NCBI GenBank assembly: GCA_012521615.1
Contig: JAAYMA010000073.1
Span: forward strand, 1-64,000
Length of the DNA: 64,000 nt
Origin: Clostridiaceae bacterium
GTDB taxonomy: Bacteria > Bacillota > Clostridia > DSM-8532
Direction: 5' to 3'
Part shown: piece after piece, positions 36,366-45,598 of the stretch
How the letters are laid out: each line of letters begins with the position of its first letter
Numbering within the stretch: the first letter of the stretch is position 1
Program-made: the position numbers and the translations under genes
Notes under the pieces: generated by a model
The model's database searches: none
Told to the model about the DNA's origin: nothing
Seen by the model: only the letters and a program-made list of their open reading frames with translations

Positions 36366-38114
36366 ATGTCTGAGTTTGTTACCTTAACAATAGATGGTAA
36401 AGAAGTCAAAGCCCCAAAGGGAGCAACTGTTCTTGAGGCTGCAAAGAGTGCTGGCATACATATCCCTACCCTCTGCTTCCTCAAGGATATTAACGAGATT
36501 GGCGCCTGCCGTATGTGTATAGTGGATGTGGGTGCAAGGAGTTTCCAGGCAGCTTGTGCCTATCCGGTATCTGAAGGTTTGAATGTTATAACTAATAGCC
36601 CTAAAATTCGTGAGACACGCAGGGTTACTCTTGAACTCATATTGTCAAACCATGACAGAGAATGTCTGACATGTGTAAGAAGCCAGAACTGTGAGCTTCA
36701 AAAATTAGCAAAAGAACTTAACGTAAAAGATATACGTTATGAAGGTGAAAACCAGGAGTTCCCGATAGATGATCTCTCACCTTCAATTGTCCGTGATCCC
36801 AACAAATGTGTTTTGTGCAGACGTTGCGTAAGTGTTTGTAATGAAGTACAATCAGTTGGTGCAATAGGTGTGGTGGACCGCGGATTTAATTCCACAGTTT
36901 CATCTCCGTTTAATTTTGCACTTAATGATACACCTTGTGTGAATTGCGGACAGTGTATTGTGGTATGTCCTGTAGGTGCTCTGTACGAGAAGAGTTCAGT
37001 TGAAAAAGTATGGGATGCACTGGCCAATGAGGATCTTCATGTTGTAGTTCAAACTGCTCCTGCTGTAAGAGCAGCCCTGGGCGAAGAGTTCGGCTATCCC
37101 ATCGGCACACGTGTTACAGGAAAAATGGTAGCAGCTCTTAAGAGATTGGGATTTGCAAAGGTATTTGATACTGATACAGCTGCAGACCTGACAATTATGG
37201 AAGAAGGCACAGAGCTTGTTGAGAGAATTAAGAACAATGGTAAGCTTCCGCTTATAACTTCCTGCAGCCCCGGATGGATTAAATTCTGTGAGCATAACTA
37301 TCCTGATATGCTTGACAATCTTTCCAGCTGTAAGTCACCTCAAAATATGTTTGGTGCTGTGTTGAAGTCATATTACGCAGAGAAAATGGGCATAGATCCT
37401 TCAAAGATATTTGTAGTATCAGTTATGCCCTGTACTGCAAAGAAATTTGAGGCTGGAAGACCTGAACTTGCTTCAACAGGTTATCCTGATGTTGATGAAG
37501 TTATTACTACACGTGAGCTTGCACAAATGATAAAAGAAGCGGGAATTGATTTCATGAACCTTCCTGATGAACAGTTTGATGACCCCATGGGTGAAGCAAC
37601 CGGTGCAGGTGTCATATTCGGTGCTACCGGCGGTGTTATGGAAGCTGCATTAAGAAGCGTTCCGTATCTTCTCACAGGCAAGGATGACGAGAATATTGAC
37701 ATTAAGGTCGTAAGAGGTGTAGAAGACTTCAAAGAGGCCGAACTTGAAGTTAATGGTATCAAAATCAAGGCTGCTGTTGTTCATGGCCTGGGTAATGCAA
37801 GAAAACTTCTTGATAAAATAAGATCAGGAGAAGCTGAATATCACTTTATCGAAGTTATGGCATGTCCCGGAGGCTGTGTAAACGGGGGCGGACAGCCCAT
37901 ACAGCCCGCATCTGTCAGAAATGAAACCGATCTTCGTACCGAAAGGGCAAAGGCCATTTATGAAGAAGATGAGGCTATGACAATCAGAAGATCACATCAA
38001 AATCCAAGAGTTCTCAAAATGTATGAGGAATACTTTGAGAAACCCGGCAGCGAAAAGTCTCATAAACTTCTCCATACTCATTATGTGGCCAGAGAAAATT
38101 ATCCTGAAAACTAA
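36366..38114 (+). CDS. hydA: [FeFe]-hydrogenase catalytic subunit HydA
   Basis: 582 residues. N-terminal [2Fe-2S] (CFLKDINEIGACRMC), a His-Cys cluster motif (HDRECLTCVRSQNC), two [4Fe-4S] (CVLCRRCVSVC; CVNCGQCIVVC), then the H-cluster domain. The H-cluster motifs are TSCSPGW (usual TSCCPxW), MPCTAKK and ACPGGCVNGGGQP, all with the ligand cysteines. The set marks an active H2-forming enzyme. Last of the operon; the maturases HydEFG are not in the window. Confidence 0.96.
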   Translation: MSEFVTLTIDGKEVKAPKGATVLEAAKSAGIHIPTLCFLKDINEIGACRMCIVDVGARSFQAACAYPVSEGLNVITNSPKIRETRRVTLELILSNHDRECLTCVRSQNCELQKLAKELNVKDIRYEGENQEFPIDDLSPSIVRDPNKCVLCRRCVSVCNEVQSVGAIGVVDRGFNSTVSSPFNFALNDTPCVNCGQCIVVCPVGALYEKSSVEKVWDALANEDLHVVVQTAPAVRAALGEEFGYPIGTRVTGKMVAALKRLGFAKVFDTDTAADLTIMEEGTELVERIKNNGKLPLITSCSPGWIKFCEHNYPDMLDNLSSCKSPQNMFGAVLKSYYAEKMGIDPSKIFVVSVMPCTAKKFEAGRPELASTGYPDVDEVITTRELAQMIKEAGIDFMNLPDEQFDDPMGEATGAGVIFGATGGVMEAALRSVPYLLTGKDDENIDIKVVRGVEDFKEAELEVNGIKIKAAVVHGLGNARKLLDKIRSGEAEYHFIEVMACPGGCVNGGGQPIQPASVRNETDLRTERAKAIYEEDEAMTIRRSHQNPRVLKMYEEYFEKPGSEKSHKLLHTHYVARENYPEN

Positions 38115-38142
38115 CTTTTGTAAAAATAGCCTTTCATAAAAC

Positions 38143-38178
38143 AACAAGCCATCCTGTATATAAAGGGTGGCTTGTTTT
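38143..38178 (+). terminator. Terminator of the hyd operon
   Basis: 12-bp stem AACAAGCCATCC / GGGTGGCTTGTT followed by TTTT. Confidence 0.88.
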
Positions 38179-38270
38179 CGTTGTGCTGAAACTGAAATAG
38201 TTTAATCATTAGGCACGTTTCCGGAGGAAAGATGATATAATTGGAATAGATTGTTCAGGAGGTTACATCA

Positions 38271-39191
38271 TTGGTGGAATTAGTTACAGTTATAAATCAG
38301 GTTGCAACCTTGTTTGTCATATTAGTGATAGGAGTAGTTGCAGGCAGGTTCAAAATTCTGGATACTACAGGTACAATGAAATTATCTGAAATTCTTCTTT
38401 ATGTGACATCGCCCATGTTGGTGCTAAGTTCTTTTTCTGTAGAATTTTCAAGCGATAAGATTATCAATATTATTTGGGTTATGGGAATTTCATCCCTTGT
38501 TTATATTGTTGCAATAGTACTTTCAAAAGTAATTTACAGAAAATTCGATTCTCAAATAGAACCGGTTCTGCGTTTCACCACGATATTTTCCAACTCGGGA
38601 TACATGGGAGTGCCGTTAATGAAGGCCCTCTTTGGGACTGAAGGTGCCTTTTTAGGTTCTTTTATAATTGTCGTATTCAATATCTTTCTTTGGAGCGCAG
38701 GATATGTGTTGTTTGGCGGGAAGGGAACGAAAAAACAGATATTGAAGAAAGTCCTTACTTCACCTGCCGTAATAGCGATGTATGCGGGTACTTTATTGCT
38801 TGTTTTTGGCTTTAAGATCCCTGATGCCATCATGACAGCCATAACTTCAATCGGGGACATGACTATGCCGCTTTCTATGCTTATTATCGGTGGAGTTATG
38901 AGCAGAATGAAATTTACAGATATATTTAAAGACTGGAGGGTTTATTTTTCATCCTTCATTCGTCTGATATTTATGCCTTTAGCTGGTCTTATGATTTCAA
39001 AAATTATCGGCATGCCTGAGCTTCCGGGTCTTATAATTGTTACTGCTCTTGCCATGCCGGCAGCCGCAAATACCACTATTTTTGCCGAGATGTTTGACAA
39101 GGATTCCATTTTTGCATCCAAATGTGTGGTCGTATCAACCATACTTTCAATAGCGACAATACCATTAATTGTTTATATTACCATGCTATAG
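38271..39191 (+). CDS. AEC-family (auxin efflux carrier-like) transporter
   Basis: 306 residues with about ten helices in two repeats. SNSGYMGVPLMKALFG and the later SVVALAMPAAANTTIFAEMF-type segment are family marks. AEC proteins export or import organic acids such as malate. It starts at TTG 38271, 8 nt after AGGAGG; the GTG at 38274 is an alternative. Substrate unknown. Confidence 0.85.
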   Translation: MVELVTVINQVATLFVILVIGVVAGRFKILDTTGTMKLSEILLYVTSPMLVLSSFSVEFSSDKIINIIWVMGISSLVYIVAIVLSKVIYRKFDSQIEPVLRFTTIFSNSGYMGVPLMKALFGTEGAFLGSFIIVVFNIFLWSAGYVLFGGKGTKKQILKKVLTSPAVIAMYAGTLLLVFGFKIPDAIMTAITSIGDMTMPLSMLIIGGVMSRMKFTDIFKDWRVYFSSFIRLIFMPLAGLMISKIIGMPELPGLIIVTALAMPAAANTTIFAEMFDKDSIFASKCVVVSTILSIATIPLIVYITML

Positions 39192-39332
39192 CCTGAAATT
39201 CCGTGGAGATTATCAGATAAAAGACAGGATTTTATGAGCAACCCAATTCTGGAACCGTTGATTGCAGAGAATTTAGCTCTTGCAGACATAAGCAAAATGA
39301 CTTAGAATATACAAAATAAGGGAGTGTTGCTG

Positions 39333-40196
39333 GTGAAGATAATAGATTTGTTTAAGCAGAACAGACCTGTCATATCTTTTGAGATATTCCCTCCAAAGCC
39401 TGATGTGCCTTTGGATACGCTTTTTGAATCGATCGAAGGATTTAAAAAACTGTCTCCTGATTATATAAGTGTCACATATGGTGCTGGCGGCAGCCAGAGG
39501 GGCAGGACTGTTGAAATTGCTTCCAGGATAAAAAATCATTACGGTATTGAGTCCATGTGTCATTTAACCTGTGTTGGACATACGGCAGAAGAAATTGATG
39601 AGCTTTTGCTTCAGATGAAACAAGAAAATATCCACAATGTTTTGGCATTGAGGGGTGATCCGCCTCTGGATCAGCCTGATTTCGACTTTTCAAAAGGAAC
39701 ATTCAGGTATGCAAATGAGCTTATTGAATATATCAACAGCAAGCATGATTTTTGTATTGCTGCAGCAGCATATCTGGAAGGACATGTAGACAGTAAAAGG
39801 CTTGACGAGGACAGAAGATATTTAAAAAACAAAGTTGATGCGGGTGTTGATTTACTGATAACCCAACTTTTCTTTGATACCAGGCTGTATTTTGACTTTC
39901 TGGACAGATGTGCACAGCTAAATATTAATTGCCCTGTCGTGCCGGGAATTATGCCCATTTTCAGCAGCAGAATAAAGAATATGACTGCAAGGAGCGGCTG
40001 TTCCATACCTGCCAAACTCGTACTTATGATGGATAAATATGAGAATAATTCGGAGGATTTGAAAAAGGCTGGAGAGGAATATGCAGGATTAATGATAAGA
40101 GAGCTGTTGGATGGCGGTGCGCCGGGAATTCATCTGTATACCATGAACAAGCTTCAGTCAACTATAGAGATAATGAAAATTGCGGGTCTCAGATAA
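39333..40196 (+). CDS. metF: Methylenetetrahydrofolate reductase (MetF-type)
   Basis: 287 residues in a TIM barrel. FEIFPPK...L....YISVTYGAGGS..GRTVEIA, the LTCVGHTAEEI strand, LRGDPP and the late ARSGCSIP...L are MetF family motifs. It reduces methylene-THF to methyl-THF for methionine or acetyl-CoA synthesis. I take GTG 39333 (site AAGGGAG), because the GTG at 39324 lies on the site itself. The gene stands alone, not with folate or Wood-Ljungdahl genes. Confidence 0.9.
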   Translation: MKIIDLFKQNRPVISFEIFPPKPDVPLDTLFESIEGFKKLSPDYISVTYGAGGSQRGRTVEIASRIKNHYGIESMCHLTCVGHTAEEIDELLLQMKQENIHNVLALRGDPPLDQPDFDFSKGTFRYANELIEYINSKHDFCIAAAAYLEGHVDSKRLDEDRRYLKNKVDAGVDLLITQLFFDTRLYFDFLDRCAQLNINCPVVPGIMPIFSSRIKNMTARSGCSIPAKLVLMMDKYENNSEDLKKAGEEYAGLMIRELLDGGAPGIHLYTMNKLQSTIEIMKIAGLR

Positions 40197-40221
40197 CGAA
40201 CAATTCTATATGAACATGCCT

Positions 40222-40257
40222 AAAAAAAGGACATGGCTCAATAACCCCGCCATGTCC
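40222..40257 (-). terminator. Terminator of the ECF S-component gene
   Basis: GGACATGGC / GCCATGTCC stem. Minus-strand reading ends in a TTTTTTT run. It may also stop metF read-through. Confidence 0.85.
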
Positions 40258-40309
40258 CGACACATGTGATTTGCACAAAATCATTGCAGTCAACAGCTGC
40301 TACAAAATA

Positions 40310-41077
40310 TTACATCATATTTTCTTTTATTCGGATGAAAGCCGGAGCGAGCAGCACTGCCACTATCAAACCACCGAAAAATTGAATCATATTGGGCGGA
40401 ATACTGAAAATTGCAGCTATGGGACTGTACATGAAAGACTCCACAATAAAATATCCCATAACCATGCAAGTGCCTGCTGCGCTCATGGCAATAACAGAAT
40501 TTAAAGCCAAAACTTTTGTACCTTGGTGTTTTGAAATAAACCAGGCTGCAATAGAAAAAATTACTATGAGAATTGCAATTCCAGCTGTAAAATAAACGGG
40601 AAGATTATTAATCAATTCAGTTGCCTCAGCAATTGCATTAGAATCAGCATCTGATTCTAAAACCATATCTATTATTTTGTCTGCACCAAATATTTGAATT
40701 TGCTTTTTTATATAGAGGTAAGTGCCGGCTGATAAGCCTGCCCACATTGTCAATGTAGTAATTAATGAAGTAACAAATGAACGTCGATTTTCAGAATTAA
40801 GGACTATCCCCGTGACAAAAGCCATCAGTGATTTTATTATCAGTGTGGGAAGGGCATAATGTACATAACCGCCGGCAATGTCTGCAAGCATTGAACCTAC
40901 ACCTGAAGCAAATGCACCTGAAACCGGACCCAATATTATTACTGACAAATAAATCATACTATCGCCGAGATGGATATAACCTGATGTGTAAGGCACAGGA
41001 ATTTTTATTGAAAAAGTCAAGACAAACACAAGGGCAGTCATAAGACCGGTAAAAATGTATTTTTTAGTTTTATTCAT
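40310..41077 (-). CDS. ECF transporter substrate-binding (S) component
   Basis: 255 residues with six to seven helices. The N-terminus (TGLMTALVFVLTF...P.PYTSGYIHLGDSMIYLSVIILGP) and the ASGVGSMLADIAGGY segment are ECF S-component marks. A central loop (about 125-160) is longer than usual. The S component needs the shared EcfAA'T module, which is absent here. No vitamin riboswitch was recognised in its about 150-nt leader, so the ligand is unknown. Confidence 0.8.
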   Translation of the reverse strand: MNKTKKYIFTGLMTALVFVLTFSIKIPVPYTSGYIHLGDSMIYLSVIILGPVSGAFASGVGSMLADIAGGYVHYALPTLIIKSLMAFVTGIVLNSENRRSFVTSLITTLTMWAGLSAGTYLYIKKQIQIFGADKIIDMVLESDADSNAIAEATELINNLPVYFTAGIAILIVIFSIAAWFISKHQGTKVLALNSVIAMSAAGTCMVMGYFIVESFMYSPIAAIFSIPPNMIQFFGGLIVAVLLAPAFIRIKENMM

Positions 41078-41289
41078 ATAATCTCCCCCTTAAATTGGGT
41101 TTAGCTAATAATATAGCATGTAGATCCGACTTTTTAAATAGTTATATTTCATAATTTTTTATTTAAATTAATAAGAATAATCTACTTGTTAGTTTGCAGT
41201 TTCGACACATTTTACAATTATTATATCAGAAAAAGTGATAAGATAATGTAGTGTAAGCAATAGGCTGTATGGAAGGACGTTGATTTTAA

Positions 41290-41850
41290 GTGGTAACTGA
41301 TTATATCAGAGGATTTGTTAAGGAAGAATGCAATAAAAACCAGCTTACCCGGGAGCTTTATGATAATCATATTCTTGTGGTGGTTGATTACGGGGCAAGG
41401 CTTGGAAGATTGTTGGAAGCAGATCCGTTGGTGCTGGAATTGGCCTGCTATCTTCATGATTTCTCTCCTCATCATAATTTTGAGCATAAAAACAGCCATA
41501 ACTTTAAGAGTTCAAAGAGTATTGAAGATCTTTTGTCCAAATTTAAGTTCCCTAAACAAATAATAGAACAAGTTTGCGAGACAATTTCGGCAAATGCCAA
41601 TCCTGCCAGAATAAAAAATGCGACAAAAGAACAAATATGCCTGTTTAATGCCGAAGCTATGTCGCTTTTGGCCAAGCCTGTTTTTTGGCTTTATTACAGC
41701 AACTCCATCAGAGAAAATAAAATGACACATAAAGATAATCTCAAAGTATATATCGACTGGATTGAATATAACTGGAATAATATGATCAGTGAGGCCCGGG
41801 ATATGATGGCTGAAGAATATAGCTTTGTACAAAAGCTTGTGAACAAATAA
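41290..41850 (+). CDS. HD-superfamily phosphohydrolase-like protein
   Basis: 186 residues. The HD pattern is present: an early His (NHILVVVDYG), the paired His-Asp in ACYLHDFS, followed by HNFEHKNSHN and a helix with SIEDLL. These are metal-binding sites of HD-domain hydrolases acting on nucleotides or similar. No second domain. The GTG/ATG choice is uncertain: GTG 41290 has only a poor ribosome-binding site. Biological role unknown. Confidence 0.75.
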   Translation: MVTDYIRGFVKEECNKNQLTRELYDNHILVVVDYGARLGRLLEADPLVLELACYLHDFSPHHNFEHKNSHNFKSSKSIEDLLSKFKFPKQIIEQVCETISANANPARIKNATKEQICLFNAEAMSLLAKPVFWLYYSNSIRENKMTHKDNLKVYIDWIEYNWNNMISEARDMMAEEYSFVQKLVNK

Positions 41851-41973
41851 TTTCAGATTTAGTATGTATTTGATTATGGATATAACATTCCGGATGTATT
41901 ATGATATTATTAGAAAATAAATACGGCATTGCAGAAAATAATCCTGTGGGAGTTATTAAAGGAGTAATTTTAT

Positions 41974-42393
41974 ATGTTTCTGAAAAAGAAGGTAAAAAAA
42001 ACAGAGGCCCCAGAGGGAATGAAGTTATTAATCACAACTTCTGACAATTTTGAAGCTGATATAATTGAATCATATCTTAAACCATCTGGCATACCGGTTA
42101 TAAGAAGGTATAGGGAATCCGGAGCTTATTTAACACTTTTGTTTGGAAATTCAGCCTTTGGTGTTGATTTGTTTGTTCCTGAAGACAGGGCGGAAGAGGC
42201 AAGGGAGTTGCTTGAAACGGCCAATAGTGTCAGGGATGAAGAGATACTGTCCGACCCCTCTTTTAATGATGAGAGTCTGATTTGTGAAAGTCAGGACTTC
42301 TTGAAGAAGCTTGAAAAAAGAACAAAATGGATGGCGGTCATATTTATAGCAATAGTTTTAATTCTTATTTGTCTCATCATTTCAGAGCTTTAA
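41974..42393 (+). CDS. DUF2007-type small protein with a C-terminal membrane anchor
   Basis: 139 residues. About 15-85 is a short alpha/beta domain (LLITTSDNFEADIIESYLKPSGIPVIRR...GVDLFVPEDRAEEARELL), the pattern of DUF2007 proteins. A charged linker and one membrane helix (about 118-137) follow. AAAGGAG precedes ATG 41974. Probably a tail-anchored sensor or scaffold; no function is known. Confidence 0.75.
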   Translation: MFLKKKVKKTEAPEGMKLLITTSDNFEADIIESYLKPSGIPVIRRYRESGAYLTLLFGNSAFGVDLFVPEDRAEEARELLETANSVRDEEILSDPSFNDESLICESQDFLKKLEKRTKWMAVIFIAIVLILICLIISEL

Positions 42394-42511
42394 TTTCCGG
42401 TGGGAGTATTCAGGAAAGGCTGCTCCTCTTGAATAATGTGTATATAATGTTTATAATTTAATGATAAATGCTGAAAATGTTCAAGATTATTATTATGGAG
42501 ATGATTTATAT

Positions 42512-43903
42512 ATGAAAAGGATTGAAATCCGAGAACTTAACACATCCTTTCAGCAATTGGACGGAAAAGAGGTCTTTGTTTGTGGATGGGTACGGACTAT
42601 AAGAGATTCAAAGACATTCGGTTTTATTGAAATAAATGACGGTACATTTTTCAAAAATCTTCAGGTTGTATTTGATGATAGTCTGGAAAATTTTCAGGAA
42701 ATCAGAAAACTTGGCGTAGGGAGCGCTATAAAGGTTAAGGGGAATGTTGTTCTGACGCCTCAGGCAAAACAACCTTATGAAGTTAAGGCTACTTCTGTTG
42801 AGGTAGAAGGTGCATGTCCCTCTGATTATCCTTTACAGAAAAAGCGCCATTCATTTGAGTTTTTAAGAACAATTGCCCACTTGCGCCCAAGGACAAATAC
42901 TTTTTCAGCAGTGTTCAGGGTTCGTTCGATATTGTCTTACGCTATTCATAAATTCTTCCAGGAAAGAAGATTTGTCTATGTGCATACTCCTATTATAACA
43001 AGCAGCGACTGTGAAGGCGCAGGGGACATGTTTCAGGTAACAACCCTGGACATAGGAAACCCTCCCAGAAATGAAAATGGTGAGGTTGATTTTTCTGAAG
43101 ATTTCTTTGGAAAAGCCACCAATCTTACCGTAAGCGGTCAGCTCGCGGTAGAGCCCTATGCACTGGCTTTTGATAAAGTTTATACTTTTGGTCCTACTTT
43201 CCGTGCAGAAAACAGTAATACAACCCGTCACGCGGCTGAATTCTGGATGGTTGAGCCAGAGATTGCTTTTGCAGATTTGAATGACAATATGAAGCTTGCC
43301 GAAGAAATGATGCGCTATCTCATAAGTTATGTATTGGAAAATGCAAAAGAAGAGATGGACTTCTTTAATAAATTTATTGATAAGGGTCTTATTGACAGGC
43401 TTAATAACATTCTTAACTCTGAGTTCGGAATTATAACTTATACTGAAGCCATTGACATACTGAAAAAGAGTGGTCAGAATTTCCAGTATCCTGTTGAGTG
43501 GGGATGCGATCTTCAGACTGAGCATGAGAGATACCTGACTGAACAGGTTATGAAAAAGCCAGTATTTGTGACTGATTATCCCAAAGATATTAAAGCGTTC
43601 TATATGAGACTTAATGATGATGATAAAACCGTTGCTGCTATGGATCTACTGGTTCCCGGGGTTGGTGAGATAATAGGTGGAAGCCAGAGAGAGGAGCGTT
43701 TGGATAAGCTCGAAAAACGGATGGAAGAACTTGGGCTTGATAAAGAAGAGTATGACTGGTATCTGGACACCCGCCGTTATGGAGGGACCAAACATGCAGG
43801 TTACGGTCTGGGATTTGAACGAATGCTCATGTATATTACAGGAATGCAAAATATCAGAGACGTAATACCCTATCCAAGAACAGTAAACAATGCTCATTTC
43901 TAA
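42512..43903 (+). CDS. asnS: Asparaginyl-tRNA synthetase
   Basis: 463-residue class IIb synthetase. An N-terminal OB-fold anticodon domain ([24 protein letters not shown]), then class II motifs: [29 protein letters not shown] (motif 2) and [17 protein letters not shown]-type motif 3 near the C-terminus. It charges tRNA-Asn directly. ATG 42512 follows GGAGATG; the earlier ATG at 42461 adds a segment with no homology-like character. Confidence 0.94.
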   Translation: MKRIEIRELNTSFQQLDGKEVFVCGWVRTIRDSKTFGFIEINDGTFFKNLQVVFDDSLENFQEIRKLGVGSAIKVKGNVVLTPQAKQPYEVKATSVEVEGACPSDYPLQKKRHSFEFLRTIAHLRPRTNTFSAVFRVRSILSYAIHKFFQERRFVYVHTPIITSSDCEGAGDMFQVTTLDIGNPPRNENGEVDFSEDFFGKATNLTVSGQLAVEPYALAFDKVYTFGPTFRAENSNTTRHAAEFWMVEPEIAFADLNDNMKLAEEMMRYLISYVLENAKEEMDFFNKFIDKGLIDRLNNILNSEFGIITYTEAIDILKKSGQNFQYPVEWGCDLQTEHERYLTEQVMKKPVFVTDYPKDIKAFYMRLNDDDKTVAAMDLLVPGVGEIIGGSQREERLDKLEKRMEELGLDKEEYDWYLDTRRYGGTKHAGYGLGFERMLMYITGMQNIRDVIPYPRTVNNAHF

Positions 43904-43927
43904 AAAACTTTTTTAAGTTCAAACAAA

Positions 43928-43953
43928 GGCAGCAGCTGTATTCCGGCTGCTGC
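43928..43953 (+). terminator. Probable terminator of asnS
   Basis: AGGCAGCAGC / GGCTGCTGCTT hairpin with a short T-rich tail. Confidence 0.6.
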
Positions 43954-43998
43954 TTCAATATTGTTTCCATACCCTTCCTGATATATTTCTTAAAGCTG

Positions 43999-44028
43999 TT
44001 GACATTACTTATTGTAAAAGTATATAAT
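43999..44028 (+). promoter_or_regulatory. Promoter of operon A
   Basis: TTGACA (43999-44004), 18 bp, TATAAT (44023-44028): both hexamers match the sigma-A consensus, so repression probably sets the expression level. Confidence 0.88.
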
Positions 44029-44045
44029 GGACGTGTAAAATGTAC

Positions 44046-44053
44046 ACACGTGT
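44046..44053. promoter_or_regulatory. LacI-type operator O1 of operon A
   Basis: Core palindrome ACACGTGT, within ACACGTGTTTATA that repeats at operon B (51108-51120). It lies about 18 nt after the -10. Confidence 0.75.
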
Positions 44054-44115
44054 TTATACATAAGTGACACATAATTTTATAACCTGTTGCCGGCAATATT
44101 TTATAATTTTCACAA

Positions 44116-44130
44116 TATACACACGAGTGT
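44116..44130. promoter_or_regulatory. LacI-type operator O2 of operon A
   Basis: Near-palindrome ACAC-GA-GTGT. The 14-nt sequence TATACACACGAGTG is identical at 51233-51246 in operon B. A CCCTAGTTTTTGTACTT segment follows at about 44150-44166. Confidence 0.7.
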
Positions 44131-44212
44131 ACGTGTCTGGGAAAAATTCCCTAGTTTTTGTACTTATTTAATAGTACAAAATAATAATAAAAAAACAGGA
44201 GGGAAAGGGTAA

Positions 44213-45517
44213 ATGAAAAAGTTTTTATCATTGCTTCTCGTAGTAGTCATGAGCCTTTCAATTGTTGCCTGTAACAAAACTCCAGGGACTACTTCACCAT
44301 CGCCAACCGGACAGGGTGACAATAAGGAATCTGTGACTATCAAATTTGCAAATTACGCTATTTTGGAGACAGGTTATGAAGAATTCTGGAATAGTGTAAA
44401 AGAAGGTTTTGAGAAAAAATATGATCACATCACTATTGAATGGGTCACAGCTCCTTATGGCGAGATTGTAAATCAGGTTATAAATATGGCCGGCGGCGGC
44501 GACAAGGTTGATATCATGTTTGCTGAAATAGGCTGGACTCCAACTCTTGAAGATGCAGGTCTCGCAGTTCCGGTAGACACAATTCTTACTGAAGAATTCT
44601 TAAGCGACTTCTATCCATCCATCCTTGATGCAGCAAGCATTGATGGTAAAGTGTACGCTCTTCCTATGTACGTTTCTCCTTATGTGCTGTATTACAATAA
44701 AGATTTGTTTGAAAAAGCAGGACTGGATCCTAATTCGCCACCAAAGACCTATGACGAAATGTTAGAGATGGCTGAGAAACTCTCCAAGCTTACTACAGAA
44801 GACGGAAATAAAGTTTACGCTTTTGGTCAGACAACAGCATCAGTTCCCATTTCAGGTTCATCACTGACCAGCATGGTATACAACTTCGGTGGCAGAGTTC
44901 TTAATGAAGAAGGTAAACTCGATGTTGACACCAAAGAATTCAAGGATGCTATGGAAATGCTTAAGCTTCTCGATGAAAAAGGATATAATCCTCAAAATGC
45001 CAAGCTTAAGGATTTAAGAAACCTGTTCGCACTTGGACAGTTGGCAATGTACTACGATCAGTCCTGGGGCTTTAACGGCGTAAGCAGTATTAATCCGGAT
45101 GCTAAGAATTTCACAGCTTCTGCAGCGCCTCTGGCCGGTGGAAATGGTACAGGTGAGAGTGTAATTGAGGCTCATACACTTGTGCTCATGGATAACGGAG
45201 AAAAACAGAAAGAGGCAGTAAGACTTCTTGTTGAATATCTGGTAACACCAGAAGTTCTTAATGACTATTTGGCAGATATAACTCCTGCATACCCGGCAAG
45301 ACAGTCAATGAAGGATATAGAGGCAGTGGTTAACAGCAGTGTTCTGAAAGGTGCAGCAAATTCTCTGGATAAAGCCAGACCTACCCCGTTCATTCCTGCA
45401 ATGAATGACCTGAATCTTGAACTTACCACCCTTGCTCAAGCCATTACTGTTGGCGGCAAAGATATTGATACAGCTATAGAAGAGTTCAAGACTGCTGCAA
45501 ATGCACTGATTGACTAA
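44213..45517 (+). CDS. Extracellular sugar-binding lipoprotein (family 1)
   Basis: 434 residues. Signal peptide with lipobox IVAC (Cys20), a Thr/Ser/Pro linker, then a COG1653-type solute-binding fold (NYAILETGYEEFWNSVKEGFEKKY; VDIMFAEIGWTPTL; VLYYNKDLFEKAGL). These capture sugars or oligosaccharides for the two permeases downstream. It is the only complete SBP for the two permease pairs in 44-53 kb. A hairpin follows its stop. Confidence 0.9.
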   Translation: MKKFLSLLLVVVMSLSIVACNKTPGTTSPSPTGQGDNKESVTIKFANYAILETGYEEFWNSVKEGFEKKYDHITIEWVTAPYGEIVNQVINMAGGGDKVDIMFAEIGWTPTLEDAGLAVPVDTILTEEFLSDFYPSILDAASIDGKVYALPMYVSPYVLYYNKDLFEKAGLDPNSPPKTYDEMLEMAEKLSKLTTEDGNKVYAFGQTTASVPISGSSLTSMVYNFGGRVLNEEGKLDVDTKEFKDAMEMLKLLDEKGYNPQNAKLKDLRNLFALGQLAMYYDQSWGFNGVSSINPDAKNFTASAAPLAGGNGTGESVIEAHTLVLMDNGEKQKEAVRLLVEYLVTPEVLNDYLADITPAYPARQSMKDIEAVVNSSVLKGAANSLDKARPTPFIPAMNDLNLELTTLAQAITVGGKDIDTAIEEFKTAANALID

Positions 45518-45532
45518 TTTTTCAGGGAGATG

Positions 45533-45558
45533 GCAAAAGTGAAATCATTCACTTTTGC
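45533..45558 (+). terminator. SBP-permease intercistronic stem-loop
   Basis: Perfect 11-bp stem GCAAAAGTGAA / TTCACTTTTGC with a 4-nt loop and no T run. It probably protects the SBP mRNA or partly stops transcription, keeping the binding protein in excess. It also means the permease start is the ATG at 45599, not the earlier ATG at 45530 inside the stem. Confidence 0.8.
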
Positions 45559-45598
45559 TTTCTCCGAATTAAGTAATAAAAAAAGGCGGGAATATTTC

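Noticed and set aside
41078-41289. preQ1 or other vitamin riboswitch before the ECF S component
   Set aside because: I could not match any conserved core; the leader is AT-rich with only weak stems.
42905-43525. 206-codon minus-strand ORF inside asnS
   Set aside because: It is antisense to strongly conserved asnS codons and has no start signal or recognisable domain.
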